Of a DNA stretch of 64,000 bases, positions 1 to 12,582 are shown in pieces. Within the stretch, counting starts at the first letter, position 1. Each line of letters starts with the position of its first letter. A model generated the notes under the pieces. That model was not told where the DNA came from. It ran no database searches and worked only from the letters and a program-made list of their open reading frames with translations. Source of the DNA: Symsagittifera roscoffensis (lineage: Eukaryota > Xenacoelomorpha > Acoela > Convolutidae); NCBI RefSeq assembly GCF_963678635.1, contig NC_087066.1, positions 55,694,312 through 55,758,311 of the forward strand, written 5' to 3'. The translations under genes were made by a program, and so were the position numbers.

Positions 1-3000
1 TTGTCAGAATAGGGTTCCAATAGAGGAACGACTCGAAGTAAATAAAGATTTTATTTCAATAATAATTCATCGAGAGATGAAGTTTTCAATCAATTGAATC
101 AAGCAGTCGAACACAACTCAAATTTGAGAATACCGGAAAAATTTTCTAGTGTTGCAAAAAAGCAGAAACTTTGAACCGCCTTTTTTAGAAAGGCTTCAGA
201 AAATTCAGAACTCAAAGTATTGTTGCCTTGACAATTTTGGATCTGTAATTAGTGATCGTATGAATTTCTGTTTTAAGAATTGAACATTTGTTTAAAAAAC
301 CTCGAAAAACTAATTTTTTTTCAAATTAAAAATTTTTTCAACGATTAAATTCATGTAAATTTTGCTCGGTGCGAAAATTAACTCAGTTGTTCCAGATGAA
401 TTTATTTCAAAACTTTCTTCGAATTTCAAAAACACAGGAGCGGGAAGAAATAATATTGGATACTACATGAAAAACTATGCAAACGAGAATGAGTTGTTAA
501 TACTGTGTGAATGATGTAAACATGCTTGAAAAGTTGTAGATGGATACAGATTCATTACACCTAGCTCTTGCTGGAGAAAACTTATATGACTGTATCCAGC
601 CAGATAAGAGAAACATTTCTGGAAAAAATGTGGCAAAATGACTGCAGAGACTCCTTCATAGCAGATGCAAAGTCTAATTTATTTTCACGAACGTCTAACA
701 GTACTCATATTAGCAAAAAAACGGGAGTCGGAACTTTTGGAAGATTAAATCGGATTTACAGAAATGTTATATTTGTGTAGCAAGACACTTTGCTGCTATG
801 ACAACAAATCCTTTCAATTCGTATTTAGCAGCAAAGGGTTCAGCAAACGAGTTCTAGAAGGTTCTGGAGACGGACCCGTGGCAAAGTACAGGAGAGTATT
901 CGATGAAGCAATCAACCTCACATCTACAAGCAGAGGACTCGAAACCGTAAATCATTTGGTGGCTCCATAGGAGCAAAAGAAGAAAGGACATAGTTATTTT
1001 TGTCCAAAAAGACAAGTTCCGCTGTTTGTGCAATATCCTAGCGTATCAGCTATTTTTGTAGTTAAATAATGAGTAAATGACCATAAGGATTAGATGTTGC
1101 ATCTTGATACCACTCTTTCAACTGAAATTCTAGACCTAGTTGTTGAATTGCTGTATTGATCTGTAAGAAACATCTCTTGGTGTCTTGAACGAGATTATAT
1201 GTGTATTTTGTAACTCTACAACTCTTCTCAACTTGCTTGTATGTCCAACAAACTTTCATGATTTTCCTAAACTTAATTGCTGATCACATTTATCACCCAT
1301 TTCAACTTTGAAATAAGAAAACTGTTGTTTTGGCTTTCATTTTCAAAACAGAAGTTAGTAGAAAATGATTTATGTGATTTACAATTAATTTACAAAAACT
1401 TTTCATTTTCCGTATTCTTTCCTTTCAGCACAGTGAAAAATTTTTGCATGACTTAATGGGTAGTTGCTACACCTCCAATCATAATCTTCTTTTTTGAAAA
1501 TCAAGTTCTGAACTTTTGGGCTTGCGTAGTCCACCACGTTTGTAATCATTTTTTCCAACATTTCTGACAAAAAAACTACATTTCTCACAAGCTTTTGCGA
1601 AAACTCCGTTGCTGGAGCTTTTAATTTTTTCTATTTTTTTCAAGCTCAGTATGTTTTTCATAACCACTGTTCCAATTGATTCTATGGAAATCCTTCGTAC
1701 ACTAAGCAGATTTCGGTTTTGCTTGGAGTTTTTTGGGAAAAAGAAGGAGTAGCTCACAGTTTGTCCTTTTTTTTGAAATCCTACCTCTTTTACTAATTGT
1801 TTTAAGAACAACACTCAAAATCCAAAACAATCAGACTCATGTCATTTGTTTTAGCGGAATCATTTGGTTGAAATGACTCAAAATTGAACAATGCATATAC
1901 TGTTGAAGCAAAATTGTTTTAAAATAAAAAGATGAAAACTCCAGTCACAGGAGCAAAAATAACGAGAATAAGGAATTCTCGTAGAAAAATAAGAAAAACC
2001 AGGTCTCTATCGGGTAGTAGACTTCACAGACCAGCTTCACCATGCAGAATTGCACGGAGGCTTGAAAATTTAAGATTTTGGATTTTTGGAACAACACTCA
2101 AAATCCAAAACAATCAGACTCATGTTATTTGTTTTAGCGGAATCATTTGGTTGAAATGACTCAAAATTGAACAAAGCATATACTGTTGAAGCAAAATTGT
2201 TTTAAAATAAAAAGATGAAAACTCCAGTCACAGGAGCAAAAACAACGAGAATTAGGAATTCTCGTAGAAAAATAAGAATAACCAGGTCTCTATCGGGTAG
2301 TAGACTTCACAGACCAGCTTCATCATGCAGAATTGCACGGAGGCTTGAAAATTTAGGATTTTGGATTTTTGAAAAAATACTCCAAACAGAAATTTCCGTA
2401 TCCAATTAGACCACCAAAATGAAATTTTTGGTCCCTTTCTTTCAAAAATTTGTTCGGTTCCAAAAGAAAACAGGTACAAAGTAAGTATTTTTTCTTTTTG
2501 CTTTTGATTAAAAGTCATGCTTAATCAAATCTAACCGTGTGAGAATTTCATGAAGTTTCTGTACCTTTTTTTCTACAAACCATTCGTCAACAAGTTATTC
2601 TGAATGCTTGTGCAAATCAAAACCATGGGGATAAAATCAAACAGTTTATTATATTTCTCTTTTTCTAACTGATGTTTTTGATTGTTTTTCAAAGAGTTTA
2701 GATCTACAATAATCTATAAGATCTATTTTTAATAGCTGAACAAAAACTCAAAAGTATCTTGCGTCTTCAATTATGCAACAATCACTCAGATTGAGAAAAC
2801 TGTGATACTGTATCCAAATCTTGCAATTTTGGCAAACTTTCAGAATTCAATTTTATTAGCAACACTTTTTGGAGACAATATGAAGAATTCCAACTTATTT
2901 TGAAGCTTTAAAACAATATTTCTATAAAAACCAATGTTCCAACTCGAAGAAGTGTTCAGCTCGAAGAAATTTAGAAAAACGATTCAAGAAGATGAATAAT

Positions 3001-3297
3001 AGAATTACATGACTATGAAAACATCAGTCAAAAATGTTTTTGAATCTTGCAGTTCTCAACAAACATAAACTCTCCGAACACTTGGGCGAGTTCTTTGAAT
3101 TCGTTCAAAGTATAGTTGACATAGGCAAATTGATTCAAAATTTTGGTCTTCTTTGCAGTGAAGAGTCGAATCTGAAAGTAGGTTGGCTTTATCAAACTGT
3201 ATTTCTTGATGGAGACGCACACATCCTCCTCTTCTTGTATGTTGTATATCATACACCGCATGACAGTTCGCAAGTGCCTGCTCCATGGTTGAGTCTT
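1..3297. repeat. 3.7-kb tandem repeat, copy 1 (internally deleted)
   Basis: The window opens on the same sequence that recurs at 3298 and again at 7020. Copy 1 is about 3.30 kb against 3.72 kb for copy 2; the missing ~425 bp correspond to 3800-4224, lost at about position 505. Otherwise the copies differ by scattered substitutions and short indels. The short ORFs on both strands change amino acids between copies with no sign of codon constraint, so I see no supported gene. A fragment of it (172-255, 'gaaccgcc...attagtga') recurs in retroelement units A and B. Confidence 0.85.
1808..2373. repeat. 283-bp tandem duplication inside the 3.7-kb unit
   Basis: The stretch beginning 'acaacactcaaaatcc' at 1808 recurs at 2091, so the period is 283 bp. 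Both copies include a short ORF beginning MKTPVTGAK (1932 and 2215). The second copy diverges at about 2370. Confidence 0.8.
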
Positions 3298-6200
3298 TGT
3301 CAGAATAGGGTTCCATTAGAGGAACGACTCGAAGTAAATAAAGATTTTATTTCAATAATAATTCATCGAGAGATGAAGTTTTCAATCAATTGAATCAAGC
3401 AGTCGAACACAACTCAAATTGGAGAATACCGGAAAAATTTTCTAGTGTTGCAAAAAGCAGAAATTTTGAACCGCCTTTTTTAGAAAGGCTTCAGAAAATT
3501 CAGAACTCAAAGTATTGTTCCCTTGACAATTTTGGATCTGTAATTAGTGATCATATGAATTTCTGTTTTAAGAATTGAACATTTGTTTAAAAAACCTTGA
3601 AAAACTAATTTTTTTTCAAATTAAAAATTTTTTCAACGATTAAATTCATGTAAATTTTGCTCGGTGCGAAAATTAACTCAGTTGTTCCAGATGAATTTAT
3701 TTCAAAACTTGCCAATTTTCTTCGAATTTCAAAAGCACAGGAGCGGGAAGAAATAATATTGGATACTACATGAAAAACTATGCAAACGAAAATGAGTTGT
3801 TAATACTGTCTCAGAAAAAGCTTATATCTAGTTTTATAATAGAAAGTGAAACATTTATATACCCTATCTTCAATTTTCATTTGGAACTTGGCTTAGAGTG
3901 CACCATAGGTACTGATTTCTTCAGTATTCTTCTCCAAAACAATTCAATAAATGCGTTCAGTCAGTGGTTGATGCTAGAAGATAAGGAGATGAAAACACTC
4001 CACAGGAGCTGCAGCAGAATTATTGAAATTTTTGGGTAGTTTCTCATATGGAAATCAGCTCATGGATAGATAAAGGCATACAATCACCAAGTATCTGAAC
4101 GATGAAAAAACAACCATTGTTGTTAAATTCAAACATTGAACACCGAGAACCCATCATTGTTAGATTTTTGCAAAACTGAGATTTTCGCAAAAATGAGAAC
4201 GTTGGAGTTACGCTACAAAAAATTTTGACAAAATGATGTAAACATGTTTGAAAAGTTGTAGATGGATACAGATTCATTACACTTAGCTCTTGCTGGAGAA
4301 AACTTATATGACTGTATCCAGCCAGATAAGAGAAACATTTGTGGAAAAAATGTGGCAAAATGACTGCAGAGACTTCTTCATAGCAGATGCAAAGTCTAAT
4401 TTATTTTCACGAACGTCTAACAGTACTCATATTAGCAAAAAAACGGGAGTCGGAACTTTTCGAAGAGTAAATCGGATTTACAGAAATGTTATGTTTGTGT
4501 AGCAAGACACTTTGCTGCTATGACAACAAATCCTTTCAATTTGTATTTAGCAGCAAAGGGTTCAGCAAACGAGTTCTAGAAGGTTCTGGAGACGAACCCG
4601 TGGCAAAGTACAGGAGAGTATTCGATGAAGCAATCAACCTCACATCTACAAACAGAGGACTCGAAACCGTAAATCATTTGGTAGCTCCATAGGAGCAAAA
4701 GAAGAAAGGACATAGTTATTTTTGTCCAAAAAGACAAGTTCCGCTGTTTGTGCAATATCCTAGCGTATCAGCTATTTTTGTAGTTAAATAATGAGTAAAT
4801 GACCATAAGGATTAGATGTTGCATCTTGATACCACTCTTTCAACTGAAATTCTAGACCTAGTTGTTGAATTGTTGTATTGATCTGTAAGAAACATCTCTT
4901 GGTGTCTTGAACGAGATTATATGTGTATTTTGTAACTCTACAACTCTTCTCAACTTGCTTGTATGTCCAACAAACTTTCATGATTTTCCTAAACTTAATT
5001 GCTGATCACATTTATCACCCATTTCAACTTTGAAATAAGAAAACTGTTGTTTTGGCTTTCATTTTCAAAACAGAAATTAGTAGAAAATGATTTATGTGAT
5101 TTACAATTAATTTACAAAAACTTTTCATTTTCCGTATTCTTTCCTTTCAGCACAGTGAAAAATTTTTGCATGACTTAATGGGTAGTTGCTACACCTCCAA
5201 TCATAATCTTCTTTTTTGAAAATCAAGTTCTGAACTTTTGGGCTTGCGTAGTCCACCACGTTTGTAATCATTTTGCCAACATTTCTGACAAAAAAACTAC
5301 ATTTCTCACAAGCTTTTGCGAAAGCTCCGTTGCTGGAGCTTTTAATTTTTTCTATTTTTTTCAAGCGCAGTATGTTTTTCATAACCACTGTTCCAATTGA
5401 TTCTATGGAAATCCTTCGTACACTAAGCAGATTTCGGTTTTGCTTGGAGTTTTTTGGGAAAAAGAAGGAGTAGCTCACAGTTTGTCCTTTTTTTTGAAAT
5501 CCTACTTCTTTAACTAATTGTTTTAAGAACAACACTCAAAATCCAAAACAATCAGACTCATGTTATTTGTTTTAGCGGAATCATTTGGTTGAAATGACTC
5601 AAAATTGAACAATGCATATACTGTTGAAGCAAAATTGTTTTAAAATAAAAAGATGAAAATTCCAGTCACAGGAGCAAAAACAACGAGAATAAGGAATTCT
5701 CGTAGAAAAATAAGAATAACCAGGTCTCTATCGGGTAGTAGACTTCACAGACCAGCTTCATCATGCAGAATTGCACGGAGGCTTGAAAATTTAAGATTTT
5801 GGATTTTTGGAACAACACTCAAAATCCAAAACAATCAGACTCATGTTATTTGTTTTAGCGGAATCATTTGAATGAAATGACTCAAAATTGAACAATGCAT
5901 ATACTGTTGAAGCAAAATTGTTTTAAAATAAAAAGATTAAAACTCCAGTCACAGGAACAAAAACAACGAGAATTAGGAATTCTCGTAGAAAAATAAGAAC
6001 AATCAGGTCTCTATCGGGTAGTAGACTTCACAGACTAGCTTCATCATGCAGAATTGCACGGAGGCTTGAAAAATTAGGATTTTGGATCTTTGAAAAAATA
6101 CTCCAAACAGAAATTTCCGTATCCAATTAGACCACCAAAATGAAATTTTTGGTCCCTTTCTTTCAAAAATTTGTTCGGTTCCAAAAGAAAACAGGTACAA

Positions 6201-7019
6201 AGTAAGTAGTTTTTTCTTTTTGCTTTTGATGAAAAGTCATGCTTAATCAAATCTAACCGTGTGAGAATTTCATGAAGTTTCTGTACCTTTTTTTTCTACA
6301 AACCATTCGTCAACAAGTTATTCTGAATGCTTGCGCAAGACAAAACCATGGGGATAAAATCAAACAGTTTATTATATTTCTCTTTTTCTAACTGATGTTT
6401 TTGATTGTTTTTCAAAGAGTTTAGATCTACAATAATCAATAAGATCTAATTTTAATAGCTGAACAAAAACTCAAAATTATCTTGCGTCTTCAATTATGCA
6501 ACAATCACTCAGATTGAAAAAATTGTGATACTGTATCCAAATCTTGCAATTTTGGCAAACTTTCAGAATTCAATTTTGTTAGCAACACTTTTTGGAGACA
6601 ATATGAAGAATTCCAACTTATTTTGAAGCTTTAAAACAATATTTCTATAAAAACCAATGTTCCAACTCGAAGGAGTGTTCAGCTCGAAGAAATTTAGAAA
6701 AACGATTCAAGAAGATGAATAATAGAATTACATGACTATGAAAACATCAGTCAAAAATATTTTTGAATCTTGCAGTTCTCAACAAACCTAAATTCTCCGA
6801 ACACTTGGGCGAGTTCTTTGAATTCGTTCAAAGTATAGTTGACATAGGCAAATTGATTCAAGAATTTGGTCTTCTTTGCAGTGAAGAGTCGAATCTGAAA
6901 GTAGGTTGGCTTTATCAAACTGTACTTCTTGATGGAGACGCACACATCCTCCTCTTCTTGTATGCTGTATATCATACACCGCATGACAGTTCGCAAGTGC
7001 CTGCTCCATGGTTGAGTCT
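3298..7019. repeat. 3.7-kb tandem repeat, copy 2
   Basis: Second, fuller copy of the unit that starts at position 1; a third copy begins at 7020 and breaks off near 7051, after which the sequence becomes unique. The longest ORFs (minus strand 5125-5535, 136 codons; minus strand 6751-7122, 123 codons) match no family I recognise. The first has two cysteine-containing patches near its middle and C-terminus and is split by a frameshift in copy 1. I cannot exclude that exons of an unknown multi-exon gene lie here, but nothing supports one. Confidence 0.85.
5529..6095. repeat. 283-bp tandem duplication, second 3.7-kb copy
   Basis: Same 283-bp duplication as at 1808-2373, here starting at 5529 and 5812. 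Its presence in both 3.7-kb units shows that it predates the larger duplication. The second short ORF has lost its ATG (att at 5937). Confidence 0.8.
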
Positions 7020-7051
7020 TTGTCAGAATAGGGTTCCAATAGAGGAACGAG

Positions 7052-7696
7052 TCAAAATAAATTTTTCTGTTGTAGGTTTCTGGGATCAGTAAAATCTCAC
7101 AAATCTTTCTTAATTTTAGCAAACAGAGTATATTTGGGAAGAATATCTTTTCGCGAAAACTTTTTACATTTGAGACTCAGACGCAACTGATCAGAAGTAG
7201 ATATTTCTTAATAATGATCGAGAAAAAGATAAAGAATAAGAAATTTAGATGACACATTATTACTTATATGGAAAAGTAATCAGGCGATGATTCAAATATG
7301 AGCAATGCGTAGGTGCTAGTACTACTGTATAAGCAACTCAAGGTAGAGAGCAATCATTTTAAACAAACTATCGGTGATGGCATCTGCTATGTGTCAAGCA
7401 TATCCCACTTAAAGGGGATTACAAGGCAAAATTTTTTTTTCAACTCAGTCTCAAAAAACTTATTAAGAATTTATTGTTACTCAAGACTAGTGTGTATCTA
7501 ACCAACCGTCATTTGGCTCAGTGGAAAATCTAAGATCTCACCTAGTATTAATCGGTTTATCACTCGATCAGATTTTGCAAAGTTTAAATAAACATCATTT
7601 CACTTACCAAACTTTTGACTGTGTTTAAACTTCGTACAAATACAGATTTCATTCCAATATTGTTTCATCAAGAGGTGAGTTTTTCAATTAAATTTG
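7052..7696. other. Unique AT-rich spacer
   Basis: No gene recognised. The last ~55 bp (about 7635-7695) weakly resemble the 'gattttatttcaataataattcatcgagagatgaag' part of the 3.7-kb repeat, so this may be a diverged remnant that retroelement unit A was joined to. Confidence 0.4.
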
Positions 7697-7968
7697 TAAA
7701 GTCCCGGGACAGTAACGAAGTGTCCATACACTTGAGCGAAGGGTCCTAGGAGGGTTCAGAAAGATCCTGGGAAAAATTTAAAACATCCCAAAATTAGAAC
7801 AAAGGGTCGTAACTACTGAAACTTATTGAGATTCAAAACTGATTGAGACGAATTCGACTGATTTTAGTTTTTGATGCATAATTTTTTTAATAGATAATTG
7901 CAATCTAATTTCACAATTGAGACTTGTAAATATCATGTTATAAATAAAGAAAATTGTATGAAAAAATC

Positions 7969-8870
7969 ATGAAGCGAAATAATGTACCGATAACAGAAAA
8001 AAGAATACCAAGACTAAATCAAAATCAAACCTTGTCGCAACCGAAAGCAACTCTATCAAATCCGAAAGTAAAGAGAAAGAACATTTCAGTGAACATGGTC
8101 AATACAAGAGGGTAAAGAAACACAAGACCAAGGAGAAAGCTATGGAAGAACCAAATGTACCGGAGTATCGACGAGGTGGAAAGGAAAACCACGGAATCAA
8201 CACCAATGCCAAAAGCAGAAGACCAGCAAAGGAAAACGATAGAGCTCTGTAGAATGACAATGTAGAGGAACCAACAAGTAACAAGCCGGAAACGATAAAA
8301 GACCATTCTCAAACAAAACGAACGTCGTTCATAGAGAAGATTCCAGCGATGGTCGGAATGAAACCAAAAGAGAAAGAGGAGGTGATACCAACCACCGAGA
8401 AAGGCAAAACCTGCGGAACAGTTTTCGCAATTACAACAGAAGCCAAACAAGACGAAGAGCAGATCACACATAGAGCAACGGCAAATCAAGAAAAAACAAC
8501 TTCACTTGAGCTAGCGACTTGATGGCAAAACAGGAACAAATCGACAAAACGCTAAAACACAGCGAGGAAGACCGACAGGAGCTAAAAAAGGGAAGTACGA
8601 CACAACAAGAATGAGTACCTAGACAACTATTTTGTCCTGACAAGTGCGGCGGAAGAGAAACTACAACAGATGTCGGACAAGATAGAGGCTACCGACAAGG
8701 AGCGAGAAAAACATATCAAAAAAGATATGGAAGAAATGACGAAACGGTATGATACAGTGAATGAGAAGTTGGGGAGCCTAGAGACGAGAATGGATACATG
8801 GGCAAGGATCAAGCTGAAAGTTCTTGTGCCATACAGTCCAAACTTGATGCTCTCTTGAGAAACTGAAAAG
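7969..8870 (+). pseudogene. gag N-terminal region remnant, unit A
   Basis: Begins at ATG 7969 (MKRNNVPIT...), the same start as in units B (13634) and C (17312). The product is hydrophilic, Lys/Glu/Thr rich, and its second half (about 8670-8858) is heptad-like and probably coiled coil. It is broken: a stop near 8113, a substitution in the 'agagctctg' region that introduces TAG near 8252, a stop at 8521, and an extra base in the AAAAAAG run near 8585. The long minus-strand ORFs here are antisense shadows. By position this is gag matrix-like sequence; no named domain is visible. Confidence 0.6.
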
Positions 8871-9149
8871 CACAAGATAAAAAAAGTGGTAAAGAAGCCA
8901 TCCGGAACTAGAGTTGATTTCGTAGAACCACAGCGAAAGAAATGAGAATGTACAACGTTAGCACAGATTTTGAACCGTCTTTTTTCGGAAAGCTTCGGTA
9001 AATTCAAAACTCAAAGTATGAGTCTGATTTTTTGAAAACAGTTGAATGTTTCCTTGATGATTTTGGATCTGTAATTAGTGAGGTCCTGCGTGAGATCCTG
9101 CCTTGAACAACCCGAGGCTTGAGTTGCTTGAGACTGCGTGCAAAGTATT

Positions 9150-9700
9150 CTCTTTATCTATGGAGCTGACGCACTTATGGAGTCGCATAAGATACTTCCC
9201 ATGTTTTTGAGCGACGTTGACATCTTGGTTATACACGGTGACGAAAGATCACCTTAAGAAACATCAGGAGGAGTATCGACATTTCCTGGCCAAAATTGGA
9301 CCGGAAGCTTTCAAGAGGCCCTTTTGACCCATCGTAATGCGATAACCACGGGTTGGAAAAGAATTGGTAGATTGTCTCGAGACAATACCAAAGCGCGGGA
9401 GTCAAGATACTGGAGGTAGACTTGGCGAAGAACGTGAGCCTCAGTTTGCACAATCCCTTTTGCCGGATTAAGGAATCTAAAGTGAAGGCTCTACCGAATC
9501 ATGCAAAAAGACTACAAGAGCAAAAGGAGTGGATGCGATCCTACGAACAGCTGAAGGCATGGGAAGAGACCGTAATTAGTTCTGATGACGAAGAAGAACT
9601 GGCCAGCCAGATCACGAGGTCGAATGTGTCAGGACCCAGTACCTCGAAGACAAGAAACACGACTGAAGAGGGTGTTCTGGGATTGGTTCTTGAGTCGTGA
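9150..9700 (+). pseudogene. C-terminal accessory-ORF remnant, unit A
   Basis: Two blocks of coding-like sequence precede the LTR: about 9176-9330 (reads ...TVTKDHLKKHQEEYRHFLAKIG..., interrupted by TGA) and 9422-9700 (starts in the ALAKNVSLSLHN region, Lys-rich, then an acidic SSDDEEELAS patch, ending GLVLES just before the LTR). Unit B keeps the same blocks with a small deletion. Unit C lacks them and joins its accessory ORF to the LTR at the homologous 'cgtgagtggtacaa'. I infer that this is the true 3' end of the element's coding region. Function unknown. Confidence 0.45.
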
Positions 9701-9805
9701 GTGGTACAAAGAAAAAAATGGCTTGAGTGTGAACTCAGATGAAATCTGAGGGTACAGAAAAGAAATTTTAAGGGAAAATTTTTGTTACTAGTATATTATA
9801 ACTAC

Positions 9806-9813
9806 TATATAAA
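9806..9813 (+). promoter_or_regulatory. TATA-like box in LTR A
   Basis: TATATAAA, preserved at the same place in all three LTRs (this one, about 15453, and 29261-29268), about 110 bp from the LTR start. Likely the Pol II core promoter of the element. Confidence 0.45.
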
Positions 9814-10689
9814 TCAAAATGCTGCATGACATTTTTCTGTATGGGTAGAAAAAAAAGAAAATTTTAATCATTAGCTTACAAAGCGAAAATTCGGGGTGCA
9901 GTTGTATGCAGATTTTGATTACTTTTTAGCGATAATGTGACATTTTTACATGGTTGTGAATTTTGGAGTGTAGATAAAGTTAAATTTGCTGCAAGCTTTT
10001 GTACATGACTACTGGCACTGTATCTTGAGGCACACTCAACATTCTGGAGGCTCACTGACAGACGACGACACACCCTGAGGACATCGATCTTGAGTTGGGG
10101 GAGTATATGCCAGTCGGTCATATTTGGAAGTTTGACCTTGAAAAAAATGTTTAGTCTTGATTTTGGGGTGAAATGCGGGTTTTCAAAAATTCGAATTGAG
10201 CATGCCATGCTCAAGTTTTTCGCGAAAAATCAGAAAAATAAGATCAGAAGATTTGAACAACAATCGCGGGAAAGTAGACAAAAATAGCAGCGAGAAATTG
10301 CTATTTGCAATTTCCGATACACAACTCGAACGAGAGTAGAGCTGTCCTATTCGTGACAGGAGACAGAAAATAATCGCGAGTGAAAAGAGAGTGAAAATTA
10401 AATGGACCAGTGTGAACCTTCGGTGGAAAGAAGGACAACCGAAGTCTCCCAATGTTCCAGACCCAAAACTTATTTCTTGAGCTAAAACTAATTCAATACA
10501 AATTTCTCGAGTTGAACTTAATTACCCATCAATTCTAGAGTTGCTTTATAATTTAATTACTCGATTCTAATTTCGTGTCCGTATGTGAGTATCAATTTTA
10601 ATTTCCTTGAGTGTATTTTATGTTGTTTTGTTGAGTTAGGGAGAGTTTTTAGGTTGATCCATCTGAAATGGATCAAAGGTCCACTGTTT

Positions 10690-10695
10690 AATAAA
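10690..10695 (+). terminator. Poly(A) signal in LTR A
   Basis: AATAAA in 'tgtttaataaaaagcaac', conserved in the LTRs of units B and C (30151-30156 in C), placed where an R-region polyadenylation signal is expected. Confidence 0.45.
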
Positions 10696-10966
10696 AAGCA
10701 ACCATACGTAAGGTTCTCCTGTTTTTAACTGCGTTCGCATATTTTAGGTATTTCGAGACCTAAGTATGGGGCGTTCTTATTTTCTAGAGTGGGGTTTGGT
10801 AGTGGCCTTTAAGCTGAAACACAGGTTTTTTTCTCATGTCGCAAGTGAACCGAGTTGGCTCCGACCGCTTGAGGTAGAAAAACACAAGAGATTGTGCCCC
10901 TGACTCTTGAGCCAACGGTAATAGGGCCTATTTTTCTTTAACCTCAGATGTGATTTTAGTAGGCGA

Positions 10967-12580
10967 CTGTTTCTTTTTTTATGGCGCTCCTGGGTGTATT
11001 TACGACATCAAGACTACGGGATCAAACGCAATAAACACATCTCTGGGCTACATGCCCATTCTAGAGTCTCATTGGTGCGGTTCAGCGGGAACAAATTCAC
11101 CTTTTGGTTGAACCGCCTTAGCTTTTTAAGAAAACTTGAGAAAATTTCCTGGTGCGCTTTCCTAAACGAGGCCTAGCTAACCGAGTAAGGGGGCTAACTA
11201 GGGAGACAAAAAACGAGTAAAACAGAAAAAGTGAAACAAAAAGCAAAAAAGATTAGAAACAGGAATACAAAACCTTAAAAAATAAAAATGACAGTGGCTT
11301 TGACTTCCAAATTAGGCGGATCAAACCATTATATTAATTAAAATAGTATACTCCTACTGTTTTCCAATAAAAACGATCGTCTCGATCAAATCAGCAATGT
11401 TTTACAGGCGCCCAAGTGTGGGGCGTTGTTAGGTTTTCAGAGAGCTTTGTGATATCAAAGGACCACTGGGAGATTTGGCTGGAAGAGGTGCCAAGCGAAG
11501 TCGGAAACTGGACATAGGATGCTTGACCACTGGAGACTTGACTGGAACAGGTGACCAGCCCAGGAACAGAGTGTGACCAACCGGGAGGTGATCAGCCAGC
11601 AGTGTGATCAAAGCAGAACAGAGCAAACAGAATGCATTTTACAGAGGTTCTGTTTGGTCAAACGGGTACCTTTAAAATTCATTTTACTTTTTGGAAAGTA
11701 AGTGTAAAATTGAATAAGCGAATACCAACCGTTTTGAGGAAACGTTTTTACTTGAGCAGAGCTTGGAAACAAGTTTTACGGTTTTCTCTCGAAAAGTTTA
11801 GCACCCAACGGGCTTAAGTTAACTTTCAACTTCAGTGGGGGCTAGAGAGGGGGGTGGTAAGAAGGGGGCTGGTTAAGATAAAGGTTGGTGGCTGAAAATT
11901 GTTAAAAGGGGGACACTTTATAGAAACTTTTCAATCAAAATCGTTGATTTAGTTACATTAGTAGACCCAGAGTCTGAAACGATCCATCTTTAGACTAAGA
12001 ACAAGAGTTGTAACGCGAGGATATCCAACTTTAAGATCAAAGTACGGTAGGTAACCTGGTCGGATCGGTTGAGGGGATCGGAAATAGACAGTTTTGAAAC
12101 ACGAAAAAAGTATAACCCATAAGAACGTTAGTAGGTGGGAAGAAAACAGCGTGATAATCAGGTACCAGAAATTTTTGTCGAAAAAACAATTTGGTTGCCT
12201 TTGAATTATGGTTGTACTCACCGGATTTTTTAAAATATTTTTTCATTTTTCTCAGTCAAGTTTTTGCGTTCTCGAATCAAATCCAATGAACTTGTAGAGA
12301 ATTGAAAGCATAAGGCACTTGCTAACAAGTCGTATTTCGATTTACGTCGGTTTAATGAAGGGAAAGTAATTTCAAGGTGGTTAGCAGGTAAAGATTTGAG
12401 TAACAAGATTGCGTTTTGGGCATTTTTTAACACTTGAGCTCTAGAGGTGGTACTGGGATAGTGGATTGGAAATTCCAATACTCGACACAAGGTACAAGGG
12501 AATTCATCAGAAGAAGAAACACTTGAGCTGCGAGGTTGGAAGAAGTGCAAGCGTCTAGGCGGCGGTCTTGGAATAGTGAT
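10967..12580 (+). other. Long untranslated leader of the element
   Basis: About 1.6 kb between LTR A and the minisatellite with no convincing ORF. A 'tggcgctcctgggtg' segment at 10982 begins TGG like many primer-binding sites, but it lies ~15 bp beyond the LTR edge I can define, so this is only a candidate. The stretch 12231-12348 recurs at 16358-16476 just before the second minisatellite, which ties this leader to the units downstream. Confidence 0.5.
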
Positions 12581-12582
12581 CT

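Larger units (their letters stand above)
7697..10966 (+). mobile_element. LTR retroelement unit A (internal deletion derivative)
   Basis: Starts abruptly inside the last copy of the 62-bp minisatellite, so its own 5' LTR and leader are missing. It then runs through the gag N-terminal region (7969-8870), a fragment related to the 3.7-kb repeat (about 8965-9080), a C-terminal coding remnant (about 9150-9700) and an LTR (9698-10966). All of gag capsid, pol and most of the accessory ORF are absent. Unit B has the same order and the same junctions, so A and B come from one deleted founder. Unit C is the longer relative. Confidence 0.8.
9698..10966 (+). mobile_element. LTR, unit A (about 1.27 kb)
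   Basis: Homologous end to end with 29154-30431 downstream of unit C, and with 15345-16357 in unit B. Within it are a TATA-like TATATAAA at 9806-9813 and a poly(A) signal AATAAA at 10690-10695, consistent with U3-R-U5 order on the plus strand. Exact termini are uncertain because clean TG...CA ends and a target duplication cannot be seen; limits are where similarity to the unit C LTR stops ('...taggcga'). Confidence 0.7.

Noticed and set aside
4290-4692. Gene spanning two plus-strand ORFs of the 3.7-kb repeat (also 568-970)
   Set aside because: Frames conflict, no splice pair joins them convincingly, and the differences between the two copies are nearly all amino-acid changing.
8025-8489. Long Phe/Leu/Ser-rich minus-strand ORFs opposite gag (also 13690-14155, 17368-17833, 17970-18725)
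   Set aside because: They are antisense to Lys/Glu-rich coding sequence, have no family features, and their positions follow the gag copies. Antisense of AAA/GAA-rich DNA gives Phe-rich ORFs.
10982-10997. Definite primer-binding site of the large element
   Set aside because: It begins TGG but lies about 15 bp past the LTR edge and matches no tRNA end I can verify; kept only as a candidate in the leader entry.
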